Below, one piece after another: positions 38,513 through 46,239 of a DNA stretch of 64,000 nucleotides (position 1 is its first letter; every line of letters begins with the position of its first letter). The stretch lies in contig NZ_CP079925.1 in assembly GCF_019355935.1 (NCBI RefSeq), positions 1,302,001-1,366,000 of the forward strand, read 5' to 3'. The notes under the pieces are model-generated. The model saw only the letters and a list, made by a program, of their open reading frames with translations. It was not told the origin of the DNA and searched no databases. A program made the translations under genes and the position numbers. The stretch comes from Comamonas sp. Y33R10-2. Its GTDB lineage: Bacteria > Pseudomonadota > Gammaproteobacteria > Burkholderiales > Burkholderiaceae_C.

Positions 38513-38844
38513 CCCGACCAATTAGTATCTTGCCTCTGACAACTGGATTGAAGATCCCAAGCACAAGCAGGGAGTGCGTGCTGAAGTAGAGGTCGCGTTT
38601 GATGATTTGGTGAAGGTGCTCAATGAGTCGCCCATGCTCAAGCGCTCGCGTGCTCTTGAGGGCGTAAAGACTGCAGAAGCTAGCCGACTGGAACATTAAC
38701 AATCCCGATGAGCCTATCACCGTGAAGATCCCGGGTGTGTGGAAGAAAGTGTGCGAGATGGGCAAGGAACGCACTCAGCGGATTGCGGAGACTGCCCTTA
38801 AAGCATTAAGCGCGCAGATGCAGGTGCTAGCAGCAGTTTTTTAG
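38513..38844 (+). pseudogene. Frameshifted gene remnant of unknown family
   Basis: One frame gives YLASDNWIEDPKHKQGVRAE and onward to a stop near 38699. An overlapping frame continues as ADWNINNPDEPITVKIPGVW and ends at a stop at 38844. The two halves look like one protein broken at about 38660-38690. No start codon is evident. I do not recognise the family. Confidence 0.45.
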
Positions 38845-39134
38845 GGATGAGATGGATTAGATCAATTTGCGATTTTCACAGTACATCTCATACCGGTTAT
38901 TTGAAAATTTCTGTATATATCGATCTAAATCTCCAATTTGCCAACCATATTTAATTCATTTAGGGATGAATGACGACATGACTGCGGCACTATTTCCGAC
39001 GTATTCCAAATTAACTCGCGAATATACGGTTGACAAACTACAACAAACAATGAATTAATGGATAAATGAAGAGCGTGAAATCGCCTTAAATTTAACAATT
39101 AAATTTATTTTCTATCATTTGTCTGGATATATTT
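38845..39134. other. AT-rich region upstream of X-speD-speE
   Basis: About 290 bases, clearly richer in A+T than the core chromosome, with no convincing gene. It probably carries the promoter of the three-gene cassette. A 63-codon frame across it looks accidental. Confidence 0.45.
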
Positions 39135-39431
39135 ATGCTCAGTTTTGAACCAGGTCTATATTTGCGAGTTGAACAGTTGGTTAACGGTCCAAAACCCCTT
39201 CCGTTGGAGAGTGGGTTTAATGTAGATACTGCTTATCGTGCATTGGGTTTATTTAACCCTTCAGAAACTTCTGATGCATATTTTATATTTTCTAACGATA
39301 GAGATGAAATATGGTTCATTTGCAATCGTCACTTGCGGTGCATTGGCCTATTTCCGAAGTCAAATATGCTTAGGATGAGCTTGAGTCAAGCTGATCTGTG
39401 TGTCAAAGACAGCAAAGGAATTCTTGAATGA
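39135..39431 (+). CDS. Unknown 98-residue partner of SpeD
   Basis: MLSFEPGLYLRVEQLVNGPK is the start of a soluble-looking chain with no membrane segment. A central stretch (DAYFIFSNDRDEIWFICNRHLRCIGLF) looks like alternating beta strands. No family recognised. The stop overlaps the speD start by 4 bases, so translation is coupled and the function is probably linked to AdoMet decarboxylase, for example as a regulator or subunit. That role is inference. A+T content is higher than in core genes. Confidence 0.75.
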   Translation: MLSFEPGLYLRVEQLVNGPKPLPLESGFNVDTAYRALGLFNPSETSDAYFIFSNDRDEIWFICNRHLRCIGLFPKSNMLRMSLSQADLCVKDSKGILE

Positions 39432-39856
39432 GTTTACTTGAAATAAAATTAGATAATCAAGATCAACCAGTCATAACCGGCCACCACTGGCTGCTAGACC
39501 TTTCTGATTGTCAAGCTGATAAAAGACTTTTAGAGAAAACTGAGCATTTAGAGAAGTTTCTTCCTTCTGTCGCACGTGATGCAGGAATGACTGTAGTTGG
39601 TCAAGTCTTCCACCAGTTTCAACCGAGTGGTGTAACTGGTGCATTAATACTTTCAGAGTCGCATGTAACTGTGCATACCTGGCCAGAATCAGGATTCGTA
39701 GCTATTGATGTTTATGTTTGTGATTTCAATGAGTCCAATAAGGCCAAAGGAGAGCGCTTGGCAGATGCCTTGCAAGCATTGTTTGAACCTATCTCACATA
39801 GTCGAAAATGTGTGCAGAGGCACTCATTGACTCCACAATTGAAAAATGATATATGA
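39428..39856 (+). CDS. speD: S-adenosylmethionine decarboxylase proenzyme (class 1B)
   Basis: Makes decarboxylated AdoMet, the aminopropyl donor for spermidine. 142 residues. The self-cleavage site is in LSESHVTVHTWPE, between Glu77 and Ser78, and Ser78 becomes the pyruvoyl group. His83 and Cys98 (VYVCDF) keep the exact spacing of Ser63/His68/Cys83 in the Bacillus/Thermotoga enzymes, so the enzyme should be active. The N-terminus is about 15 residues longer than the minimal form. It overlaps the genes on both sides by 4 bases. Confidence 0.93.
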   Translation: MSLLEIKLDNQDQPVITGHHWLLDLSDCQADKRLLEKTEHLEKFLPSVARDAGMTVVGQVFHQFQPSGVTGALILSESHVTVHTWPESGFVAIDVYVCDFNESNKAKGERLADALQALFEPISHSRKCVQRHSLTPQLKNDI

Positions 39857-40710
39857 ATAATCAGTGTTTTGAAGAGGAATTGAGTCCGGGTTATTACTAT
39901 GGCATTGATGCTCAATTGCTTCAAGATGTGCATAGTAGGTATCAACATATTCAGATGCTACACCATCCGCAATTTGGACATATTTTGCGAATCGATGGGG
40001 CTCTGCAATGCAGCGAGGCAGATGAAGCGTGTTATCACGAACCACTTGTCCATATGCTGATGGGGCATGTTCCGAATTCTCGAAACGTATTAATTATAGG
40101 AGGGGGGGACGGAGGTGCTGCTGAAGAATTACTAAAGTGGCCTCAGGTGGAAAAGCTTGAGCATATTGAACTAGACCACTGTGTGATTGATGTGAGCCGT
40201 AAATATTTGCGCCTCTTGCACCACGGACTTTTAGATGAAAATCAGCTTGTTGACTCACGTTATCGCTTGACGATCGGTGATGGAATGGCTCGAATTGAAG
40301 AACTTATTTCACAACAATGCACCGTGGATGCATTAGTGCTGGATTTAACCGATCCAATTGGTCCATCATTACCGCTGTGGAATGTTGATTTTTTCGAAAA
40401 ATGCGCCAGAGTAGTTGGTCGTTCTGGAGCATTGAGTCTTCATATTGGTGCACCTTGGGCTCAAGCTCAACGTTGTTCTGAGGTGCTTGCTGCGTTGAGA
40501 TCCACATTCGGGACAGTGCGTCCATTCATTACCAATATCGCAGTATCAGGGGGGCCGTGGATGATGGCCATTGCAGCTGTTGAGGAAAACGTACTAATGC
40601 CTTCAGAGGATTTTTGGAAGCGAGAATTATCTGAATTGCGAGGTGATCCGCTTTCGATCGTAGATGAGCGAACTTTAAATGCTATGGTGGGATTGGCGCA
40701 TAAATGGTAA
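39853..40710 (+). CDS. speE: Spermidine synthase
   Basis: Polyamine aminopropyltransferase, 285 residues. YQHIQMLHHPQFGHILRIDGALQCSEADEACYHEPLVH is the usual N-terminal substrate region. The AdoMet-type motif GGGDGG is at about residues 83-88 (NVLIIGGGDGGAAEELLK), and the catalytic region reads LVLDLTDPIGPSLPLW. With speD it gives a complete putrescine-to-spermidine route apart from putrescine supply. The cassette is AT-rich and lies in accessory DNA, so it was probably acquired. Confidence 0.92.
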   Translation: MNNQCFEEELSPGYYYGIDAQLLQDVHSRYQHIQMLHHPQFGHILRIDGALQCSEADEACYHEPLVHMLMGHVPNSRNVLIIGGGDGGAAEELLKWPQVEKLEHIELDHCVIDVSRKYLRLLHHGLLDENQLVDSRYRLTIGDGMARIEELISQQCTVDALVLDLTDPIGPSLPLWNVDFFEKCARVVGRSGALSLHIGAPWAQAQRCSEVLAALRSTFGTVRPFITNIAVSGGPWMMAIAAVEENVLMPSEDFWKRELSELRGDPLSIVDERTLNAMVGLAHKW

Positions 40711-40930
40711 TAGCAAATTTATAGTTCGTCGCGTACACCGACGAGATATTGCGAGAGGATAGTGCAAAGCTCGCTGTGCGGGGTATTGCTCCGACTGCAA
40801 CCTTCAATCTAAAAACTGATGCTGATGAATCAGCTTTTAGTGATAGATGCTGTGAAGGCCAAAGCCAGAAGTGTCTGCTTGTCAAGATTGCAGATTCGCC
40901 TAGAAGATCAATAAAAGTAAAAAGAAATAA

Positions 40931-40970
40931 AAATTTAGGTAGATGTCTTGATTTCCACCTACCTAAATTT
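40931..40970. terminator. Bidirectional terminator between speE and glycine-zipper gene
   Basis: A 12-bp perfect stem (AAATTTAGGTAG with its complement) with a 16-base loop and A/T-rich flanks, between convergent genes. Confidence 0.75.
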
Positions 40971-40976
40971 TATATA

Positions 40977-41459
40977 TCAAGAACCAGTTTCCTGCACATA
41001 GGAACGATTTGCACGCTCCCAAGCGGCTTTGACTGCAGGCTCAGCTTTTTCCCATTTAAGTTTTCCATCAGCGTGCTCGGCATCCCAGCGACGAGCCCAC
41101 TCCGCTCGAGTTGTATCCCAATCCGAGCCGGAAAATCGTGATTCATATCCTGCTTTATATGCTGAGCCGTACTCGTCGTAGGTGTACTCAGAGAGGTAGT
41201 ATGGCTCTCCTTTATGGGCCTCTCGCCAGTAAGCGTCATGTTGGGTAGGGTTGGCAACTTCCGCAGCTTCTTTGCCTGCAAAACCACCAATCACTGCACC
41301 CACAACCGTACCTACGGCAACGCCAATTGGTCCGCCGACAATGCCTGCAGCGGCACCAGCAAGGGCCCCTCCAGTTGCGCCTAAACCAGTACCTACAGGG
41401 TGAGATCCTGGCTCTCCGGTAATTGGGTCAGGATTCAGCTTGTCATTAGGATCGGTCAT
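40977..41459 (-). CDS. Glycine-zipper domain protein
   Basis: 160 residues from the ATG at 41459 (AAGGAATC upstream); an in-frame upstream start at 41489 is less likely. A Gly/Ala-rich hydrophobic segment (about residues 22-62, TGGALAGAAAGIVGGPIGVA...) has the spacing of a glycine zipper. An acidic/aromatic C-terminal half follows (YWREAHKGEPYYLSEYTYDEY). Such proteins associate with membranes; function unknown, and similar ones are linked to stress or envelope roles. Confidence 0.65.
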   Translation of the reverse strand: MTDPNDKLNPDPITGEPGSHPVGTGLGATGGALAGAAAGIVGGPIGVAVGTVVGAVIGGFAGKEAAEVANPTQHDAYWREAHKGEPYYLSEYTYDEYGSAYKAGYESRFSGSDWDTTRAEWARRWDAEHADGKLKWEKAEPAVKAAWERANRSYVQETGS

Positions 41460-41606
41460 ATAGATTCCTTTCAGTGTCCAACACGCCAAGGCGACGGGTT
41501 AGCCATAGTCCGGCGTAAAAGGTATCGATGCTGTAGGAACTGCACCCACATCCATGACCTCAGATAACGGTTGGTTCCATGAACAAAGTGTCCAGATTTG
41601 ATGAAC

Positions 41607-42149
41607 TCAAAACTTGTGGGCGTAACGAAACAGAACAAAATTCTGGCCAGGATTGGGCCGCTTGATGCTGGCGTTGGAAGTGTGTTGCAGGCGTAATGAA
41701 ATCTCATGCTGGCGGTTCACACCAAAGTTTCGTCCGACCCCAATATGTGATGCGAAGTTATAGCGTGTGCTGAAGTCGACATTGCCTGAACGATACATGC
41801 GGCTCGACAGGTGCAAACTGGTCCCAACCTCGCCAAACCATGGCGATTGACCTTCGCTGCCGCGCCAGCGCAAACTTGGACCAAAACCGATGACCCAGAT
41901 GTTGCGCCGAGATGCATCTTCGAGTTGACTTGACCAAATACCCGCATAGGCATCCCACTGTCCTCGTAAGGAGCCACTGCCCAAGCTCAATGACCAATTC
42001 TCCCAAGGCAGTGTTGCTCCCAGTACAGCGGATCCAGCAGTGTTTTCTCCCCAACCACCCTGAACATAGATAGTTTTCGCTTCATTGGCTTGGACAGCAC
42101 CGCATGCAATGACAACACTCGCCAGCCAAATCGATTTTTTAAGTACCAA
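41607..42149 (-). CDS. pagL: Lipid A 3-O-deacylase, PagL-like
   Basis: Outer-membrane beta-barrel esterase that removes the 3-O acyl chain of lipid A. 180 residues. It probably starts with TTG at 42149, placed 6 bases after AAGGAG. The signal peptide ends at AVQANEA. Alternating strands continue to the catalytic motif LQHTSNASIKRPNPGQNF (His-x-Ser-Asn) and a terminal aromatic residue (RYAHKF) expected for barrel insertion. The catalytic acid was not located with confidence. It lies in accessory DNA, which suggests transferred control of LPS structure. Confidence 0.8.
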   Translation of the reverse strand: MVLKKSIWLASVVIACGAVQANEAKTIYVQGGWGENTAGSAVLGATLPWENWSLSLGSGSLRGQWDAYAGIWSSQLEDASRRNIWVIGFGPSLRWRGSEGQSPWFGEVGTSLHLSSRMYRSGNVDFSTRYNFASHIGVGRNFGVNRQHEISLRLQHTSNASIKRPNPGQNFVLFRYAHKF

Positions 42150-42701
42150 AGTTCACTCCTTACAGCGGTAAATATGAATAGCGGAAACCGATTCAGATAC
42201 CGCACGCCTTGAATGTGTATAAAGCTTTCAAAATATTGAGTAGGCAATGGAGAGCTATCCATGTCGAACGCAGCATTACGATGGCTAATCCCGTGGGCGT
42301 TAAAGAAAAGCTTTTACTAGTGCCACATCCAACACACTGCGGACAAAAATTTGATCAAATGAGTAAACAAACGTCCTGGAGAGCGTTTGGTATCAACAAA
42401 TAAATAACTGTATAAGTTCTAACTTGAATCGGCTTTGTTGCATAAAGCAGCCTGAGGGCGAACTCCCCCAAACCCTAAATGTAGTTGTGCCTTTGCTGCG
42501 TTTTGAGGGTGCCCATTGAATCGACTAGCTTTTCTAGATAGCTGCCGTCCTCACGGAATTGCATCTCTCAAACTCTATGGGGTTTGTCTACCTGCCTAGG
42601 GGCAGTCCACATATGGACTCCTATTTGAACGGAAATAGCAGGCTGTGAACTATCTACAAAACTCTGCTCGATTCAAGATAGAGCTAGATAAAAATGAAAA
42701 A

Positions 42702-42721
42702 AGCCCGCGAAATCGCGGGCT
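42702..42721 (-). terminator. Terminator-like hairpin next to satellite left core
   Basis: AGCCCGCGA-AA-TCGCGGGCT stem, with TTTTTTCATTTTT following on the minus strand. Counterpart of the hairpin at 36062-36092. Confidence 0.6.
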
Positions 42722-42743
42722 TACATGAAAAAAAAGTCTAAAG

Positions 42744-42763
42744 GTCGCGAATTACTTCGCGAC
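42744..42763. repeat. GTCGCGA palindrome beside satellite left core
   Basis: GTCGCGA-ATTACT-TCGCGAC; the second copy of the palindrome at 36110-36129. It is separated from the core by only 5 bases. Confidence 0.7.
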
Positions 42764-42768
42764 GTACT

Positions 42769-42784
42769 TTTATTCCCACTCGAT
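42769..42784. other. Attachment core, left end of satellite
   Basis: TTTATTCCCACTCGAT is identical over 16 bases to 52102-52117, which encodes the last residues and stop of GuaA. The pair defines the ends of a 9.3-kb integrated element. Confidence 0.9.
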
Positions 42785-42843
42785 AATGAATTAATTTCGT
42801 AAGTTGTTGAAAAATATAAACAATAATTAATTTTATTCGAATA

Positions 42844-42864
42844 ATACCGTCATGGATACCGTCA
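42844..42864. repeat. Two direct copies of ATACCGTCA inside left end
   Basis: Copies at 42844-42852 and 42856-42864, separated by 3 bases. The same nonamer occurs three times just inside the other end (51911-51974). The likely role is arm-type binding sites for the integrase or a regulator. Confidence 0.75.
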
Positions 42865-42877
42865 AGAAATTATCAGC

Positions 42878-43381
42878 TTACCAACAGCTTTGAGACTCCA
42901 AATTCATAAGCCGGCGTAGCTCTTGAACTTCCGCAGTAAGCGCCGCATAGTGGGTTTCATAACTACCCTTCTTCTTGTTGAGCGGGGCACAGCTCTTTTC
43001 CGAAAAGGCTTTACGGTATGTGGACGTTATATTCAGCACACGTATAGCAGCTAGCATCGTTTGCTCAGAAAGATGCGTTTGGTTATCAATGTATGCACGG
43101 AGGTTGGATGCAAGTAAATCCGACTCTGCCGTCTCCCTGACTCCTGCTTTGGTCGTCTGTTCAATTACAAGAAGGGACGCGATTTGCCAGCCTTCTCCAT
43201 AAGAAGTCAAAGTCGTGAGTTCATCATCAAGTAGAGCTATAGCAACCCTGAGTGCTTGCCTGCGTACCGCCAAACGTGACCTAGCATCTTTTATTACAAC
43301 AAAAAGCGCAACGCAGGTTGCAGCTGCAGTGGCGATAGCACCTACTGCGGTAGGATTGAACCCCCATTCCTCGCACGACAT
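42878..43381 (-). CDS. Unknown protein with N-terminal membrane segment (satellite cargo)
   Basis: 167 residues. One membrane segment (about 10-31, TAVGAIATAAATCVALFVVI) is followed by a basic RSRLAVRRQAL stretch and a helical cytoplasmic part with a coiled-coil-like end (LTAEVQELRRLMNLE). No family recognised. It is the last gene of the element, beside the left attachment site, where satellites commonly carry accessory genes such as anti-phage functions. That role is only suggested by position. Confidence 0.65.
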   Translation of the reverse strand: MSCEEWGFNPTAVGAIATAAATCVALFVVIKDARSRLAVRRQALRVAIALLDDELTTLTSYGEGWQIASLLVIEQTTKAGVRETAESDLLASNLRAYIDNQTHLSEQTMLAAIRVLNITSTYRKAFSEKSCAPLNKKKGSYETHYAALTAEVQELRRLMNLESQSCW

Positions 43382-43526
43382 GATTAGCCCTTCTTGTAGA
43401 TCTTTTTAGAGCTTACAGGGGAAATTTGCAGTCATTACTAAATGTAAGACTTGTTGGAAAATTCAACTGTGAATGAACTGGGTCAATGCTCAAGGAAGTC
43501 GGAATCCTCTAGGCTAAAGGAGGTTC

Positions 43527-43931
43527 CTAATGTGCGTCAGCTGGCAACGCTGCGTGCAAAACATTGCGCACTTGCCGAGTGCTCATGTTCATTTTCCAGG
43601 CAATCAGGGCAGCTGGCTCACCGTCATTGCATAGTTCCTCTATGCGCGCATCGCGCAATCGGCGAATAGGTGCCATAGGTGCAGTAATTTGCATCAACTC
43701 GCCACCTAGTGCCGCAACTAGGGCGGCCAAATCATCAGGGTCAACCAGGCCAGCAAGCACGCTGTTTTCGGTGTGAGTTTTCGGGACATAAACCCAGCCA
43801 CGGCGGCCAATGCTTTTGCCCTTGGCAGCTTCCCAACGAATAATCTTGCCTGCCAGGAGTAAAGCTCTCTCGCGGCCAATCACGTCAGCGATGGCGCGCA
43901 GGGGTTCACACAGGTCGTAGTTTTTGCTCAT
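43527..43931 (-). CDS. Mor-type transcription activator
   Basis: 134 residues. The N-terminal half (PLRAIADVIGRERALLLAGKI...GWVYVPKT) and a C-terminal helix-turn-helix (RRLRDARIEELCNDGEPAALIAWKMNMSTRQVRNVL) resemble Mor, the activator of phage Mu middle transcription. The order dimerisation region, proline-rich turn, HTH is the same. It overlaps the preceding HTH gene by 4 bases. In a satellite it could activate the satellite's own late genes or interfere with or use a helper phage promoter. Confidence 0.7.
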   Translation of the reverse strand: MSKNYDLCEPLRAIADVIGRERALLLAGKIIRWEAAKGKSIGRRGWVYVPKTHTENSVLAGLVDPDDLAALVAALGGELMQITAPMAPIRRLRDARIEELCNDGEPAALIAWKMNMSTRQVRNVLHAALPADAH

Positions 43932-44263
43932 ATAAGGGCCAGGGCTGTACCGATGGCCTGGGCGGCATCGTCTGCGGTGAATCCATTGCGTTTAAACAGG
44001 CCAACAAGTGCAGTGCGGTCTGCTGGGGTTGGCGGGTTTGCTACCCCACTCAGCCAAGACCAGGCCACCATGACAGAAGCGCCATGCTTCTTGATCTGCT
44101 GGGGGGCTGCCTTGTTGGCAATAGCAAGATACATGCACCAGCCAACGTCATAGAGCCCTACACCTTGGCGCTTGAGCTGCCCATCTTCGGCCCACTGACG
44201 GATGCGGCGGGGCGTGAGGCCAACTATCTCGGCAATATCGGGTGCGGTCAGGTTTGTGGTCAT
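43928..44263 (-). CDS. Helix-turn-helix protein, possibly small-terminase or MerR-like
   Basis: 111 residues. The N-terminal winged-HTH signature LTAPDIAEIVGLTPRRIRQWAEDGQLKRQG resembles MerR-type and phage packaging Nu1-type DNA-binding domains. A helical C-terminal part follows. No full family match by eye. Its stop overlaps the Mor-like start (ATGA). Confidence 0.65.
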   Translation of the reverse strand: MTTNLTAPDIAEIVGLTPRRIRQWAEDGQLKRQGVGLYDVGWCMYLAIANKAAPQQIKKHGASVMVAWSWLSGVANPPTPADRTALVGLFKRNGFTADDAAQAIGTALALI

Positions 44264-44455
44264 GGCATGCTTTAGTTGCGCGGTGATGGGAGGCCTTCCA
44301 TCTCGAAACCAGCCGCGCGCTGGTCAGATCGTGTTTTCACAAAATGGCCTCGGGAAAAAAATGGGGTGCATGGTGCGCCTGGGGCAAAACGCTTTCAACT
44401 GCCATGCCAGCTGTCACCATCCCTGTTCAGAGGACGACTACAGCCCCAAATAAAA

Positions 44456-44641
44456 CTATTTGCTCGGCTGCGGCTTTGCTTCGGCGCTGCGGCGCACTAG
44501 TGCAGCAGCTGCTTGACTCAGGCTAACGCGCAGGCCTGTGCCGCTCTCCAGGCTTCGGCGTTGCTGCTCCAGCAAAGGGCGCAGCTCAGCAGGCAGGGTA
44601 ACCGTTACTCGGTTGCAATCGTTTGCGTGTGTGGTGGTCAT
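44456..44641 (-). CDS. Small ribbon-helix-helix-like protein
   Basis: 61 residues. NRVTVTLPAELRPLLEQQRR is a beta strand plus helix arrangement typical of ribbon-helix-helix repressors, followed by a second helix (SLSQAAAALVRRSAEA). No strong family call. It probably binds DNA or regulates the element. Confidence 0.6.
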   Translation of the reverse strand: MTTTHANDCNRVTVTLPAELRPLLEQQRRSLESGTGLRVSLSQAAAALVRRSAEAKPQPSK

Positions 44642-44659
44642 ATCGTGGGTCCTTGATAC

Positions 44660-44995
44660 TTAAAAACCATGCACCCAAGAGCTGGCAGCGCGGCGGTCGC
44701 GGCGCGTCTTGCTCACCATGGCTCTGATGCGTTTATCCAGCTGTTTTGCGGCGGCCTTGGCTTGCTCTTGGCTCAGAGCCATAGCTTCAGCCAGCTTCTG
44801 AATGGACTCATCTTCACCTTCGTACATCCAGGCTCGCCCACTTGGCAGCATTACGGCAATGCGTTGATGGTCTTCGCCCTCTGCGCGTTCATGTAGTGAC
44901 GCCTTATCAAGAGCCTCTACCACAGCGCGTGGCAGTATGGATGCTTCTTCAACCATCGGCGCTGGTTCGGGGCGCTTGCGCGGTTTAAATCGCAT
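44660..44995 (-). CDS. Unknown 111-residue protein next to capsid gene
   Basis: Hydrophilic, charged protein. An N-terminal basic/proline stretch (RFKPRKRPEPAPMVEE) is followed by a helical region (SIQKLAEAMALSQEQAKAAAKQLDKRIRAMV) and a basic end. It starts 5 bases after the capsid-gene stop, so it is probably in the same transcript. It could be a scaffold or capsid accessory protein, but nothing in the sequence proves this. Confidence 0.6.
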   Translation of the reverse strand: MRFKPRKRPEPAPMVEEASILPRAVVEALDKASLHERAEGEDHQRIAVMLPSGRAWMYEGEDESIQKLAEAMALSQEQAKAAAKQLDKRIRAMVSKTRRDRRAASSWVHGF

Positions 44996-45000
44996 GATGT

Positions 45001-46041
45001 TTAGGCGGTTAGTTTGAAGAAAGCGCCACCGTCGGGCAGTAATGCGCGCATGGATGCGTGGGCTGTAATGGCAAGGTCGCCATGCAGGCTGGTGCGGTCA
45101 ACGATGATTTGCACCTCGTCTTCTACGGCCACGGCAGCGCGGTTGAATGCACCAATGGTTGTGGCTGCCGTTGTGTCGGTCAGTTCAGCAGCGATTCCAG
45201 CAGCGCGCAGCATGCCGTCCAAGCCAACTGCTGCACCAGTGGCGGTGGTGCCGACCAAGGCGCGCAGCTCAGCGAAGCGGAGGCCCTTGGCAGCAGCAGC
45301 TGCTAGGGTGAAAGCGGCAGGGTTTGCGGCGGCGATGGCACCCAGCAGCACAGCATCAGCCAGGCGGGCCAGGCCACGGGCAATTGCTTGCTCAATTTCA
45401 AATGCCAGTTCTTCAGGCGCTTTTGCCTTCTGGTCTTTGCGCGAGATTTCAAAGCGCAAAGCGTGCGATGGCGCATCGCCCCACAGCACAGAAGCACGGG
45501 AAGCGGGGAAAGCGGTAGTTGCCACATCAACGCCATCAGCCAGGGCGGCGAACTTGGCAGCGGTGATGATGCTGAAGGTTTCAGGACGTTGATAGAGTAC
45601 AGGCGCAGGCAGGGCCTTGCCGTAAGTCTGAATTTCGGGCTGGGGGCTGTCGGGGGCTGCGCTGATGGGGATGATGCGGGCACCGGCTGCGGCCACTTGG
45701 GAAGCGTTGACCACGGCACCAGCCATTGTGGAAACACCGTTTGAAGGCATCAGGAACGATCGACCTTCACGCTCGGCGGTGCGCAGCTCGTTGCCCAGTT
45801 CGATCAGCTCATCGCGGGCAGTCTTGGTGGCAGCGCGGGAAACGGCCTCGCCATCCAGGGGGATGAGGCAGCGCGTAGCCACATCAGCGGCAGGCACCGT
45901 CAGCGATTCGGTAAGGCGCAGAACGCCATAGGACGCGGCACGTTCACGGGTCACAGCGTGAGGGTCTATGTTGCCTGGGGCAATATGCAAATGCACACCA
46001 GAAGCATGGCGGGCTTGGTCGAGAAGTTCTTGAAGTTTCAT
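45001..46041 (-). CDS. HK97-fold major capsid protein-like (satellite)
   Basis: 346 residues from the ATG at 46041; an in-frame upstream start at 46167 would add 42 basic residues. The C-terminal half has the character of HK97-type capsid proteins: EELAFEIEQAIARGLARLADAVLLG (subunit helix ending in LLG), then AFNRAAVAVEDEVQIIVDRTS, GDLAITAHASMRALLPDG and the closing AFFKLTA. The N-terminal 110 residues would correspond to a scaffold-like delta region. No protease, portal, terminase or tail gene is nearby. Confidence is moderate because the family is divergent; a structural prediction would decide. Confidence 0.65.
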   Translation of the reverse strand: MKLQELLDQARHASGVHLHIAPGNIDPHAVTRERAASYGVLRLTESLTVPAADVATRCLIPLDGEAVSRAATKTARDELIELGNELRTAEREGRSFLMPSNGVSTMAGAVVNASQVAAAGARIIPISAAPDSPQPEIQTYGKALPAPVLYQRPETFSIITAAKFAALADGVDVATTAFPASRASVLWGDAPSHALRFEISRKDQKAKAPEELAFEIEQAIARGLARLADAVLLGAIAAANPAAFTLAAAAAKGLRFAELRALVGTTATGAAVGLDGMLRAAGIAAELTDTTAATTIGAFNRAAVAVEDEVQIIVDRTSLHGDLAITAHASMRALLPDGGAFFKLTA

Positions 46042-46239
46042 TGCTTGCACTCGTTTGGTTGGGATGAGTGCTATTGTTTTTTTTCCAAGCTTGAAAATCT
46101 TCTTGCGGGTTTTCCGCTGGTTATGCGTTACGCGCATGAGGAAACGGAAATCATGTTTTCTGGACACGCAGATATGAAACGGCGCGGGAACACTGTCCCC
46201 GCAGGCTGGCCCCCTAGGGAAGAACCTACCTCACGCCCC

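Larger units (their letters stand above)
42150..42768. other. Long intergenic region holding an element end
   Basis: No convincing gene. At 42431-42448 there is GGCTTTGTTGCATAAAGC, similar to terminal repeats of IS5-type insertion sequences, but no matching second end or transposase was found, so it may be a remnant. The last 90 bases repeat the flank found at 36045-36134. Confidence 0.45.

Noticed and set aside
42209..42403. 64-codon plus-strand frame near pagL
   Set aside because: No ribosome-binding site, poor composition and no family.
42431..42448. IS5-like terminal repeat
   Set aside because: No partner repeat, target duplication or transposase was found; kept only as a note in the intergenic entry.
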